Below, in pieces: positions 1 to 11,896 of a stretch of 64,000 nt of DNA. Origin of the DNA: Clusia tigrina (Eukaryota; Arthropoda; Insecta; Diptera; Clusiidae). The stretch lies in the NCBI GenBank assembly GCA_920105625.2, contig OV050030.1:192195887-192259886 (forward strand). The letters run 5' to 3'. Each line of letters begins with the position of its first letter. Positions within the stretch are counted from its first letter, which is position 1. Under the pieces are notes generated by a model. That model was given only the letters and a program-made list of their open reading frames with translations. It did not search any database and was not told the origin of the DNA. The position numbers and the translations under genes were made by a program.

Positions 1-231
1 AGTGTAATACGAAAGAGACTGGCTTTGGAGATGTGGCTGTATGATGAAGTGCAGAAACTCTTTGATCCACCGGGCGAGGCCATCGAGGTAGACAACGATG
101 AAATTTTAGATATGGACACAGATGACATAAGAATATCTCATGTCATTAATTTATTGTCAGTCTGTAAACGACCACAATCGGAAATATCGAAACTTAGCAG
201 TGATCTTTTGGAGCGTGCTAGAACGCTGTAA
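1..231 (+). CDS. PPP1R14 (CPI-17/PHI-1) family PP1 inhibitor, 3' coding end (partial)
   Basis: The frame is open from the first base for 76 codons and stops at TAA 229-231; the 5' part lies outside the window. The peptide aligns with the C-terminal half of the PPP1R14 family, small cytoplasmic inhibitors of protein phosphatase 1 whose potency rises on phosphorylation. IRKRLALEMW (residues 3-12) matches the family's RKRL-x-LE-x-W helix, followed by ..LFD, then DNDEILDMDTDD (31-42) matching the (I/V)DELLDM-(D/E)SDD block, and a last helix with a C-x-x-P turn (residues 55-58). The inhibitory phospho-threonine segment (V-T-V-K-Y in vertebrates) would lie just upstream and is not visible. The Met at 25 is internal to the homology, so it is not the start. 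The splice structure cannot be judged. The family call is confident; orthology to a particular fly gene is not established. Confidence 0.85.
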   Translation, partial: SVIRKRLALEMWLYDEVQKLFDPPGEAIEVDNDEILDMDTDDIRISHVINLLSVCKRPQSEISKLSSDLLERARTL

Positions 232-296
232 ACATATAAAAATATTTTTTATCTCATTTCCTTCAACTATTTTTGTATTTAATATAAAAAAAAAAA

Positions 297-315
297 TATA
301 TATATATATATATAT
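297..315. repeat. (TA)n microsatellite
   Basis: Nineteen bases of alternating T and A directly follow an 11-A run at 286-296. It is a simple repeat in the presumed 3'UTR. Confidence 0.9.
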
Positions 316-738
316 CTTTGATTTTAATTGTAAATGCTTATAAATTTAAAAAAAAAATAACAAATGAAATGGTTATAATTTTAGCTTTGCATAATTTTGT
401 CTTTAGAAACAGAGTAAGCGAAACCTCTTACACATAATTTATTTTAATATTATAGTTAAGCAACTTAATACATTTAAATATTAGTTAAGAATCTTTAATA
501 TCTTTATATACCTATACATACGTGACTTTTAATTTAAAAACCATATATAATATAAATGTTATTATTATAAATATATTAATACGGAACAGAAACTAATTGA
601 TAATTCATATACATACATATATAATGGAGAAACATTAAACAAAAGCATTAGGAAACCAAGAAAAATTATAAAATTAGTTGCAAAATGTTGCAAAAACAAC
701 AACAAAATTTTGTTATGTAAAATCGCAGATTAAAATGA

Positions 739-784
739 AATAAATTTTGGGCTTAAATTTTAATAGTAAATACACAAAAATAAA
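739..784 (+). terminator. Candidate poly(A) signals AATAAA (739-744 and 779-784)
   Basis: Two canonical AATAAA hexamers lie about 510 and 550 bases after the PPP1R14-like stop codon. Either could end that transcript. In AT-rich DNA such hexamers also arise by chance, so usage is a guess. Confidence 0.35.
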
Positions 785-912
785 ATTTTACATTTAAGTT
801 TTGAAAAGAAAATATGTGTAGTTAAACCAGTAATTGAAAAGAAATTTTAGCATTTTTATATAGTCAAAAATTTACAGTTGCCACTAACCATTAGTATCAC
901 TTCTTACAATAA

Positions 913-1640
913 CAAGAATACCATTTTCATTTTGACATTCTACAAAGAGGAAAATCAAATACCAACGCAGACGCACTTTCCAGAATCAAAATTGATTCAG
1001 AAACATTAAAACAAATGATTCCTAAAGAAACCGATGAAAAAGCTAAAAGAACATTAATTATAACAAGGGGAATGGCTGCCAAAAAACATGCAGACCAACA
1101 AAAACAAGTAAAATACAAAACCCAAGAGAAGTCTGATCAACTTCATATCTGGGACTGTACATCTATTACTGACGTCAGATACATTAAAAAATTGAAATTT
1201 GAAAAAGCGAACGATATAAATATGAAGAGTACTCAATTAATCTATGAAAAAGATAAGAATATATTGCGCGTAAGGTACAACGATAATCCACCGAAATCCG
1301 TTTCGATTCTGGAGAAGTTGTCACCTCTTAATACAAAAACTATGCATAGTAGATCTAGTGATAACTATACGAAATACGTTTCGATTATGGAGAAGCTAGC
1401 ATCAGAAATAAAAAAATTAAAAGTCAACATTTAGCGCTATCGAATAAAGATATAATTTTTGAAGGTATACAAAAAGAAGAATTTAAAGATACATTTAACA
1501 AGCTGCAGGAACAGCAAATTAAAGAAAATCCTTTCGCATACAAGATTATTATATATGAACCCCCTAAAGGAATTGAAAACGAAATAATTAAATATAAATT
1601 AATAAATGAATATCACAACTCAACACATGGAGGACACCAG
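913..1640 (+). pseudogene. Ty3/gypsy-type pol remnant (end of RNase H to start of integrase), truncated by satellite
   Basis: Two overlapping plus-strand frames together resemble the RNase H-integrase linker of a Ty3/gypsy LTR retrotransposon. The first frame is open from 913 to the stop at 1432-1434. It carries GKSNTNADALSRI (949-987), the very typical 'GK-x-N-x-x-ADALSR' end of the RT/RNase H region. The second frame, shifted relative to the first, runs from 1431 into the array. It ends with NEYHNSTHGGH (1605-1637), the H-x3-H half of the integrase zinc-binding domain. The second zinc pair and the catalytic core are missing because satellite starts at about 1638-1641. There is no RT upstream (stop at 910-912) and no LTR is visible. 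The 139-codon frame starting at ATG 1015 is only a piece of this remnant, not a gene. Confidence 0.75.
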
Positions 1641-2605
1641 AGCGGCAGCGACTGAGACGTCTACAGAGAACTGACAGAGGCTGCGACGCCGACTGAGGCA
1701 GATAGGGGTAGATATAGGCATAGGGAAGGCAGCAGACCCTCCCCCAATCGACAGCGGCATCGACTGAGACGCCTACAGAGACGCTGACGGAAGCTGCGAC
1801 GCCGACTGAGATACCGACTGAGGCAGATAGGGGTAGATATAGGCATAGAGAAGGCAGCAGACCCCCCACTCGACAGCGGCAGTGACTGCGACTGAGACGT
1901 CTACAGAGACGCTGGAGGTAGCTGCTTCGCCGACTGAGGCAGATAGGGGTAGATATAGGCATAGAGAAGGCAGCTGACCCCCCAATCGACAGCGGCAGCG
2001 ACTGAGACGCCTACAGAGACGCTGACAGAGGCTGCGATGCCGATTGAGACGCCGACTGAGGCAGATAGGGGTAGATATAGGCATAGAGAAGGCAGCAGAC
2101 CCCCCTAATCGACACCGACTGAGACGCCTACAGCGACGCCGACTGAGACGCCGACTGAGGCAGATAGACGTAGATACAGGCATAGAGAAGGCAGCAGACC
2201 CCCAATCGACAGCGGCAGCTACTGAGACGCCTACAGATACGCTGACAGAGGCTGTGACGCCGACTGAGACGCCGACTGGGGTGGATAGGGGTAGATATAG
2301 GCATAGAGAAGGCAGCAGACCCCCAATCGACAGCGGCAGCTACTGAGAGGCCTACAGAGACGCTGACAGAGGCTGCGATGCCGGCTAAGACGCCGACTGA
2401 GCCGCCGACTGAGACGCCGACTTTGGCGTATTGGTGTAGATATAGGCATAGAGAAGGCAGCAGACCCCCAATCGACAGCGCCAGCGACTGAGACGCCTAC
2501 AGAGACGCTGACAGAGGCTGCGATGGCGACAGAGACGTCGCCTGAGGCAGATAGGGGTAGATATAGGCATAGAGAAGGCAGCAGACCCCCCAATCGACAG
2601 CGACT

Positions 2606-2677
2606 GCGACGCCTACAGCGACGCCTACAGCGACGCCTACAGCGACGCCTACAGCGACGCCTACAGCGACGCCTACA
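2606..2677 (+). repeat. Six tandem copies of 12-bp unit GCGACGCCTACA inside one monomer
   Basis: Six perfect consecutive copies of GCGACGCCTACA fill 72 bp. The paralogous monomers near 3880-3910 and 8395-8425 carry only one copy, so this is a local expansion of the 12-bp sub-repeat. Confidence 0.95.
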
Positions 2678-5589
2678 GCGTCGCCAACTGAGATGCCGGC
2701 TGAGGCAGATAGGCGTAGATACAGGCATAGAGAAGGCAGCAGACCCCCCAATCGAAAGCGGCATCGCCTGAGACGTGTACAGAGACGCTGACAAAGGCTG
2801 CGACGCCGACTGAGACGCCGACTGAGGCAGACAGGAGTAGATATAGGCATACAGAAAGCAGCAGACTCCCCAATCCACAGCGGCAGTGACTAAGGCGTCT
2901 ACAGAGACACTGAGAGAGGTTGCGACGCCGACTGAGACGCTGACTGAAGCAGATTGGGGTAGATATAGGCATAGAGAAAGCAGCAGACCCCCCAATCCAC
3001 AGCGGCAGCGACTGAGACGTCTACAGAGACACTGACAGAGGCTGCGATGCCGACTGAGACGCTGACTGAAGCAGATTGGGGTAGATACAGGCATAGAGAA
3101 GGCAGCAGACCTCCCAGTCGACAGCAACATCGCCTGAGACGCGTAGAGAGACGCTGAAAGAGACTGCGACTCCGACTGAAACGCCGACTGAGGCAGACAG
3201 GAGTAGATATATGCATAGAGAAAGCAGCAGACCCCCAATCGACAGCGGCAGCTACTGAAACGCCTACAGAGACCCTGACAGAGGCTTCGACGCCGACTGA
3301 CACGCCGACTGAGGCACATAGGGGTAGATATAGGCATAGAGAAAGCAGCAGACCCCCCAATCCATAGCGGCAGCGACTGAGACGTCTACAGAGACACTGA
3401 CAGAGGCTGCGACGCCGACTGAGACGCTGACTGAAGCAGATTGGGTAGATACAGGCATAGAGAAGGCAGCAGACCCCCGAATGGACAGCGGCATCTACTG
3501 AGACGCCTACAGAGACGCTGACAGAGGCTGCGATGCCGACTAAGAGGCCGACTGAGCCGCCGGCTGGGACGCTGACTGGGGCGTATTGGTGTAGATATAG
3601 GCATAGAGAAGGCAGCAGACCCCCAATCGACAGCGGCATCTACTGAGACGCCTACAGAGACGCTGACAGAGGCTGCGATGCCGACAGAGACGCCGACTGA
3701 GGCAGATAGGGGTAGATATTGGCATAGAGAAGGCGGCAGACCCCCGAATGGAGAGCGGCAGCGACTGAGACGCCTACAGAGACGCTGACAGAGGCTGCGA
3801 TGGCGACAGAGACGTCGACTGAGGCAGATAGGGGTAAATATAGGCATAGAGAAGGCAGCAGACCCCCCCAATCGACAGCGACTGCGACGCCTACAGCGAC
3901 GTCAACTGAGACGCCGGCTGAGGCAGATAGGCGTAGATACAGGCATAGAGAAGGCAGCAGACCCCCCAATCGACAGCGGCATCGCCTGAGACGTGTACAG
4001 AGACGCTGACAAAGGCTGCGACGCCGACTGAGACGCCGACTGAGGCAGACAGGAATATATATAGGCATAGAGGAAGCAGCAGACTCCCCAATCCACAGCG
4101 GCAGTGACTGAGGCGTCTACAGAGACGCTGACAGAGGCTGCGACGCCGACTGAGACGTTGACTAAAGCAGATTGGGGTAGATATTGGCATAGAGAAAGCA
4201 GCAGACCCCCCAATCCACAGCGGCAGCGACTGAGACGTCTACAGAGACACTGACAGAGGCTGCGACGCCGACTGAGATACCCACTGAGGCAGATAGGGGT
4301 AGATATAGGCGTAGGGAAGGCAGCAGACCCTCCCCCAATCGACAGCGGCATCGACTGAGACGCCTACAGAGACGCTGACAGAAGCTGCGACGCCGACTGA
4401 GATACCGACTGAGGCAGATAGGGGAAGATATATGCATAGAGAAGGCAGCAGACCCCCCACTCGACAGCGGCAGTGACTGCGACTGCGACTGAGACGTCTA
4501 CAGAGACGCTGGAGGTAGCTGCGACGCCGACTGAGGCAGATTGGGGTATAGAGAAGCCACCAGACCCCGCAATCGACAGCGGCAGCGACAGAGACGCATA
4601 CAGAGACGCTGACAGAGGCTTCGACGCCGACTGACACGCCGACTGAGGCAGATAGGGGTAGATATAGGCATAGAGGAGGCAGCAGACCCCTCACTCGACA
4701 GCGGCGGTGACTGCGACTGAGACGTCTACAGAGACGCTGGCAGTGGCTGCAACGCTGACTGAGGCAGATAGGGGTAGATATATGCATAGAGAAGGCAGCA
4801 GATCCCCCAATCGACAGCGGCATCGACTGAGACGCGTACAGAGACGCTGACAGAGGCTGCGACGCCGACTGAGACGCCGACTGAGGCTGATAGGGGTAGA
4901 TATGGGCATACAGAAGGCAGCAGACCCCCCACTCGACAGCGGCAGTGACTGTGACGTCTACAGAGACACTGGCAGTGGCTGCGACGCCGACTGAGGCACA
5001 TAGGGGTAGATATAAGCATAGAGAAGGCAGCAGACCCCCCAATCGACACCGACTGAAATGCCGACAGCGACGCTGACTGAGACGCCGAATGAAGCAGATA
5101 AGCGTAGATACAGGCAGAGAGAAGGCAGCAGACCCCCCCCGCAATCGACAGCGACAGAGTCGCCTTCAGCGACGCCGAGTGACACGCCGACTGAGGCAGA
5201 TAGGGGTAGATATAAGCATAGAGAAGGCAGCAGACCCCCCACTCGACAGCGGCAGCTACTGAGACGCCTACAGAGACGCAGACAGAGGCTGCGACTCCGA
5301 CTGAGACACCGACTGAGGCAGATAGGGGTACATATAGGCATAGAGAAGGCAGCAGACCCCCAATCGACAGAAACAGAGACGCCGACAGCGACGCAGACTG
5401 AGACGCCGACTTGGGCAGGTAGGGGTAGATACAGGCATAGAGAAGGCAGCAGACCCCCCAATCGAAAGCGGCATCGACTGAGACGCGTACTGAGACGCTG
5501 ACAGAGGCTGCGACGCCGACTGAGGTGCCGACTAAGGCAGATAGGGGTAGATATAGGCATAGAGAAGGCAGCAGACCCACCTCTCGACA

Positions 5590-8266
5590 GCGGCAGTGAC
5601 TGCGACTGAGAAGTCTACAGAGACGCTGGCAGTGGCTGCTTCGCCGACTGAGGCAGACAGGAGTAGATATAGGCATAGAGAAAGCAGCAGTTTCCCCAAT
5701 CTACCGTGGCATCGACTGAGACGCGTACAGAGACGCTGACAGAGGCTGCGACGCCGACTGAGACGCCGACTGAGGCTGATATGAGTAGATATAGGCATAG
5801 AGAAGGTAGCAGACCCCCCACTCGACAGCGGCAGTGACTGCGACTGAGATGTCTACAAAGACGCTGGCAGTGGCTGCGACGCCGACTGAGGCAGATAAGG
5901 GTAGATATAGGAATAGAGAAGGCAGCAGACCCCCAATCGACAGCGGCATCGCCTGAGACGCGTACAAAGACCCTTACAAAGGCTGCGACGCCGACTGAGA
6001 CGCTGACTGAGGCAGACAGGAGTAGATACAGGCATAGAGAAGGCAGCAGACCCCCCAATCGACAGCGGCATCGACTCAGAAGCGTACAGAGACGCTGACA
6101 GAGGCTGCGACGCCTACTGAGGCGCCGACTGAGGTGGATAGGGGTAGATATAGGCATAGAGAAGGCAGCAGACCCCCCACTCGACAGCGGCAGTGCCTGC
6201 GACTGAGACGTCTACGGAGACGCTGACAGAGGCAGCGACGCCGATTGAGACGCCGACTGAGGCAGATAGGGTATAGAGAAGCCAGCAGACCCCGCAGTCG
6301 ACAATGGCAGCGACTGAGACGCGTACAGAGACGCTGACAGAGGCTGCGACGCCGACTGACACGCCGACTGAGGCAGATAGGGGTAGATATAGGCATGGAG
6401 GAGGCAGCAGACCCCCCACTCGACAGCGGCAGTGCCTGCGACAGAGACGTCTACAGAGACGGTGGGAGTGGCTGCGACGCCGACTGAGGCAGATAGGGGT
6501 AGATATAGGCATACAGAAGGCAGCAGACCCCCCAATCGACACCGACTGAGATGCCGACAGCGACGCCGACTGAGGCAGATAGGGTATAGAGAAGCCAGCA
6601 GACCCCGCAGTCGACAATGGCAGCGACTGAGACGCGTACAGAGACGCTGACAGAGGCTGCGACGCCGACTGACACGCCGACTGAGGCAGATAGGGGTAGA
6701 TATAGGCATAGAGAAGGCAGCAGACCCCCCACTCGACAGCGGCAGTGCCTGCGACTGAGACGTCTACGGAGACGCTGACAGAGGCAGCGACGCCGATTGA
6801 GACGCCGACTGAGGCAGATAGGGTATAGAGAAGCCAGCAGACCCCGCAGTCGACAATGGCAGCGACTGAGACGCGTACAGAGACGCTGACAGAGGCTGCG
6901 ACGCCGACTGACACGCCGACTGAGGCAGATAGGGGTAGATATAGGCATGGAGGAGGCAGCAGACCCCCCACTCGACAGCGGCAGTGCCTGCGACTGAGAC
7001 GTCTACAGAGACGGTGGGAGTGGCTGCGACGCCGACTGAGGCAGATAGGGGTAGATATAGGCATAGAGAAGGCAGCAGACCCACCTCTCGACAGCGGCAG
7101 TGACTGCGACTGAGATGTCTACAAAGACGCTGGCAGTGGCTGCGACGCCGACTGAGGCAGATAAGGGTAGATATAGGCATAGAGAAGGCAGCAGACCCCC
7201 CAATCGACAGCGGCAGCGACTCAGACGCCTACAGAGACGCTGACAGAGGCTGCGACGCCGACTGAGGCAGATAGGGGTAGATATAGGCATAGAGGAGGCA
7301 TCAGCCCCCCACTCGACAGCGGCAGTGACTGCGACTGAGAAGTCTACAGAGACGCTGGCAGTGGCTGCGACGCCGACTGAGGCAGACAGGAGTAGATATA
7401 GGCATAGAGAAAGCAGCAGTTTCCCCAATCCACCGTGGCATCGACTGAGACGCGTACAGAGACGCTGACAGAGGCTGCGACGCCGACTGAGACGCCGACT
7501 GAGGCTGATATGAGTAGATATAGGCATAGAGAAGGTAGCAGACCCCCCACTCGACAGCGGCAGTGACTGCGACTGAGATGTCTACAAAGACGCTGGCAGT
7601 GGCTGCGACGCCGACTGAGGCAGATAAGGGTAGATATAGGAATAGAGAAGGCAGCAGACCCCCAATCGACAGCGGCATCGCCTGAGACGCGTACAAAGAC
7701 CCTTACAAAGGCTGCGACGCCGACTGAGACGCTGACTGAGGCAGACAGGAGTAGATACAGGCATAGAGAAGGCAGCAGACCCCCCAATCGACAGCGGCAT
7801 CGACTCAGAAGCGTACAGAGACGCTGACAGAGGCTGCGACGCCTACTGAGGCGCCGACTGAGGTGGATAGGGGTAGATATAGGCATAGAGAAGGCAGCAG
7901 ACCCCCCAATCGACAGCGGCAGCGATTGAGACGCCTACAGAGACGCTGACAGAGGCAGCGACGCCGATTGAGACGCCGACTGAGGCAGATAGGGTATAGA
8001 GAAGCCAGCAGACCCCGCAGTCGACAATGGCAGCGACTGAGACGCGTACAGAGATGCTGACAGAGGCTGCGACGCCGACTGACACGCCGACTGAGGCAGA
8101 TAGGGGTAGATATAGGCATAGAGAAGGCAGCAGACCCCCCACTCGACAGCGGCAGTGCCTGCGACTGAGACGTCTACAGAGACGGTGGCAGTGGCTGCGA
8201 CGCCGGCTGAGGCAGATAATGGTAGATCTAGGCATAGAGAAGGCAGCAGACCCCCCCAATGGATAG
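5590..8266 (+). repeat. Nested duplications: 1.73-kb spacing and 552-bp spacing
   Basis: About 5590-6170 is repeated at about 7319-7900, offset 1729. The copies share rare variants such as GAGAAGTCTACAGAGACGCT and GCAGTTTCCCCAAT. Inside this interval, about 6175-6560 recurs at about 6727-7110 (offset 552) and again near 7895-8260. These copies carry the 10-bp-deleted monomer (TAGGGTATAGAGAAGCC) and a CGCAGTCGACAATGG variant. The pattern is typical of unequal exchange within a satellite. Confidence 0.85.
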
Positions 8267-8554
8267 CGGCAGCGACTGAGACTCCTACAGAAACGCTGAC
8301 AGAGGCTGCGATGCCGACTGAGTCGCCGACTGAGGCAAATAGGGGTAGATATAGGCATAGAGAAGGCAGCCGAGCCCGCCAATCGACAGCGACAGCGACG
8401 CCTACAGCGACGCCAACTGAGACGCCGGCTGAGGCAGATAGGCGTAGATACAGGCATAGAGAAGGCAGCAGACCCCCCAATCGGCAGCGGCATCGCCTGA
8501 GACGTGTACAGAGACGCTGACAAAGGCTGCGACGCCGACTGAGACGCCGACTGA

Positions 8555-11500
8555 GGCAGACCGGAGTAGATATTGGCATAGAGAAAGTAGCAGACTCCCC
8601 AATCCACAGCGGCAGTGACTAAGGCGTCTACAGAGACGCTGACAGAGGCTGCGACGCCGACTGAGACGCTGACTGAAGCAGACTGGGGTAGATATAGGCA
8701 TAGAGAAAGCAGCAGACCCCCCAATCCACAGCGGCAGCGACTGAGACGTCTACAGAGACACTGACAGAGGCTGCGACGCCGACTGAGAAGCTGACTGAAG
8801 CAGATTGGGGTAGATACAGGCATAGAGAAGGCAGCAGACCCCCCAATCGACAGCAACATCGCCTGAGACGCGTAGAGAGACGCTGAAAGAGGCTGCGACT
8901 CCGACTGAAACGCCGACTGAGGCAGATAGGAGTAGATAAATGCATAGAGAAAGCAGCAGACCCCCAATCGACAGCGGCAGCTACTGAAACGCCTACAGAG
9001 AATCTGACAGAGGCTGCGATGCCGACTGAGACGCCGACTGAGGCAGATTGGGGTATAGAGAAGCCAGCAGACCCCGCAATCGACAGCGGCAGCGACTGAG
9101 ACGCATACAGAGACGCTGACAGAGGCTTCGACGCCGACTGACACGCCGACTGAGGCAGATAGGGGTATATATAGGCATAGAGAAAGCAGCAGACCCCCCA
9201 ATCCATAGCGGCAGCGTCTGAGACGTCTACAGAGACACTGACAGAGGCTGCGACGCCGACTGAGACGCTGATTGAAGCAGATTGGGGTAGATACAGGCAT
9301 AGAGAAGGCAGCAGACCCCCGAATGGACAGCGGCACCTACTGAGGCGCCTACAGAGACGCTGACAGAGGCTGCGATGCCGACTAAGACGCCGACTGAGCC
9401 GCCGACTGAGACACCGACTGGGGCGTATTGGTGTAGATATAGGCATAGGGAAGGCAGCTGACCCCCAATCGACAGCGGTATCTACTGAGACGCCTACAGA
9501 GTCGCTGACAGAGGCTGCGATGCCGACAGAGACGCCGACTGAGGCAGATAGGGGTAGATATTGGCATAGAGAAGGCAGCAGACCCCCGCATGGACAGCGG
9601 CAGCGATTGAGACGCCTACAGAGACGCTGACAGAGGCTGCGATGGCGACAGAGACGTCGCCTGAGGCAGATAGGGGTAGATATTGGCATAGAGAAGGCAG
9701 CAGACCCCCCCAATCGACAGCGACTGCGACGCCTACAGCGACGCCAACTGAGACGCCGGCTGAGGCAGATAGACGTAGATACAGGCATAGAGAAGGCCGC
9801 AGACCCCCAATCGACAGCGGCAGCTACTGAGACGCCTACAGATACGCTGACAGAGGCTGTGACGCCGACTGAGACGCCGACTGAGACGCCGACTGGGGTG
9901 GATAGGGGTAGATATAGGCATAGAGAAGGCAGCAGACCCCCAATCGACAGCGGCAGCTACTGAGAGGCCTACAGAGACGCTGACAGAGGCTGCGACGCCG
10001 ACTGAGGCAGATAGGGGTAGATATATGCATAGAGAAGGCAGCAGATCCCCCAATCAACAGCGGCATCGACTGAGACGCGTACAGAGACGCTGACAGAGGC
10101 TGCGACGCCGACTGACACGCCGACTGGGGCAGATAGGGGTAGATATAGGCATAGAGAATGCAGAAGACCCCCCAATCCATAGCGGCAGCGACTGAGACGT
10201 CTACAGAGACACTGACAGAGGCTGCGACGCCGACTGAGACGCTGACTGAAGCAGATTGGGGTAGATACAGGCATAGAGAAGGCAGCAGACCCCCGAATGG
10301 ACAGCGGCATCTACTGAGGCGCCTACAGAGACTCTGACAGAGGCTGCGATGCCGACTAAGACGCCGACTGAGCCAGATAGGGGTAGATATTGGCATAGAG
10401 AAGGCAGCAGACCCCCGAATGGACAGCGCCAGCGACTGAGACGCCTACTGAGACGCTGACAGAGGCTGCGATGGCGACAGAGACGCCGACTGAGGCAGAC
10501 CGGAGTAGATATTGGCATAGAGAAAGTAGCAGACTCCCCAATCCACAGCGGCAGTGACTAAGGCGTCTACAGAGACGCTGAGAGAGGCTGCGACGCCGAC
10601 TGAGACGCTGACTGAAGCAGACTGGGGTAGATATAGGCATAGAGAAAGTAGCAGACTCCCCAATCCACAGCGGCAGTGACTAAGGCGTCTACAGAGACGT
10701 TGACAGAGGCTGCGACGCCGACTGAGACGCTGACTGAAGCAGACTGGGGTAGATATAGGCATAGAGAAAGCAGCAGACCCCCCAATCCACAGCGGCAGCG
10801 ACTGAGACGTCTACAGAGACACTGACAGAGGCTGCGACGCCGACTGAGAAGCTGACTGAAGCAGATTGGGGTAGATACAGGCATAGAGAAGGCAGCAGAC
10901 CCCCCAATCGACAGCAACATCGCCTGAGACGCGTAGAGAGACGCTGAAAGAGGCTGCGACTCCGACTGAAACGCCGACTGAGGCAGATAGGAGTAGATAA
11001 ATGCATAGAGAAAGCAGCAGACCCCCAATCGACAGCGGCAGCTACTGAAACGCCTACAGAGAATCTGACAGAGGCTGCGACGCCGACTGAGACGCCGACT
11101 GAGGCAGATTGGGGTATAGAGAAGCCAGCAGACCCCGCAATCGACAGCGGCAGCGACTGAGACGCATACAGAGACGCTGACAGAGGCTTCGACGCCGACT
11201 GACACGCCGACTGAGGCAGATAGGGGTATATATAGGCATAGAGAAAGCAGCAGACCCCCCAATCCATAGCGGCAGCGTCTGAGACGTCTACAGAGACACT
11301 GACAGAGGCTGCGACGCCGACTGAGACGCTGATTGAAGCAGATTGGGGTAGATACAGGCATAGAGAAGGCATCAGACCCCCGAATGGACAGCGGCACCTA
11401 CTGAGGCGCCTACAGAGACGCTGACAGAGGCTGCGATGCCGACTAAGACGCCGACTGAGCCGCCGACTGAGACACCGACTGGGGCGTATTGGTGTAGATA

Positions 11501-11896
11501 TAGGCATAGAGAAGGCAGCTGACCCCCAATCGACAGCGGTATCTACTGAGACGCCTACAGAGTCGCTGACAGAGGCTGCGATGCCGACAGAGACGCCGAC
11601 TGAGGCAGATAGGGGTAGATATTGGCATAGAGAAGGCAGCAGACCCCCGCATGGACAGCGGCAGCGACTGAGACGCCTACAGAGACGCTGACAGAGGCTG
11701 CGATGGCGACAGAGACGTCGCCTGAGGCAGATAGGGGTAGATATTGGCATAGAGAAGGCAGCAGACCCCCCCAATCGACAGCGACTGCGACGCCTACAGC
11801 GACGCCAACTGAGACGCCGGCTGAGGCAGATAGACGTAGATACAGGCATAGAGAAGGCCGCAGACTCCCAATCGACAGCTGCAGCTACTGAGAGGC
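8555..11896 (+). repeat. Duplicated block with 2061-bp spacing
   Basis: About 8570-9835 is repeated at about 10631-11896 with few differences. The second copy has one extra 122-bp monomer at its left end (10501-10622), a near-duplicate of the next monomer. Shared markers include GTGACTAAGGCGTCTACAGA, the 10-bp-deleted monomer at 9050 and 11111, and GCGTATTGGTGTAGATATAG. Boundaries are read by eye, good to about one monomer. Confidence 0.85.

Larger units (their letters stand above)
232..905. other. AT-rich 3'UTR and intergenic DNA
   Basis: Strongly AT-rich sequence with stops in all frames and no coding signal. The first part is presumably the 3'UTR of the PPP1R14-like gene. It contains an A-run, a short TA microsatellite and candidate poly(A) signals. 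I see no RNA gene or other conserved structure. Confidence 0.6.

Noticed and set aside
140..343. 67-codon plus-strand frame after the PPP1R14-like end
   Set aside because: It overlaps the real gene in another frame and ends in poly-Lys/Ile-Tyr from A-run and TA microsatellite.
927..1236. Minus-strand frames of 60-63 codons
   Set aside because: Antisense of the Ty3/gypsy remnant in AT-rich sequence, no homology.
1015..1434. Stand-alone 139-codon gene starting at ATG 1015
   Set aside because: The same frame extends upstream to the ADALSR motif and a shifted frame continues downstream into integrase, so this is a piece of a transposon pol.
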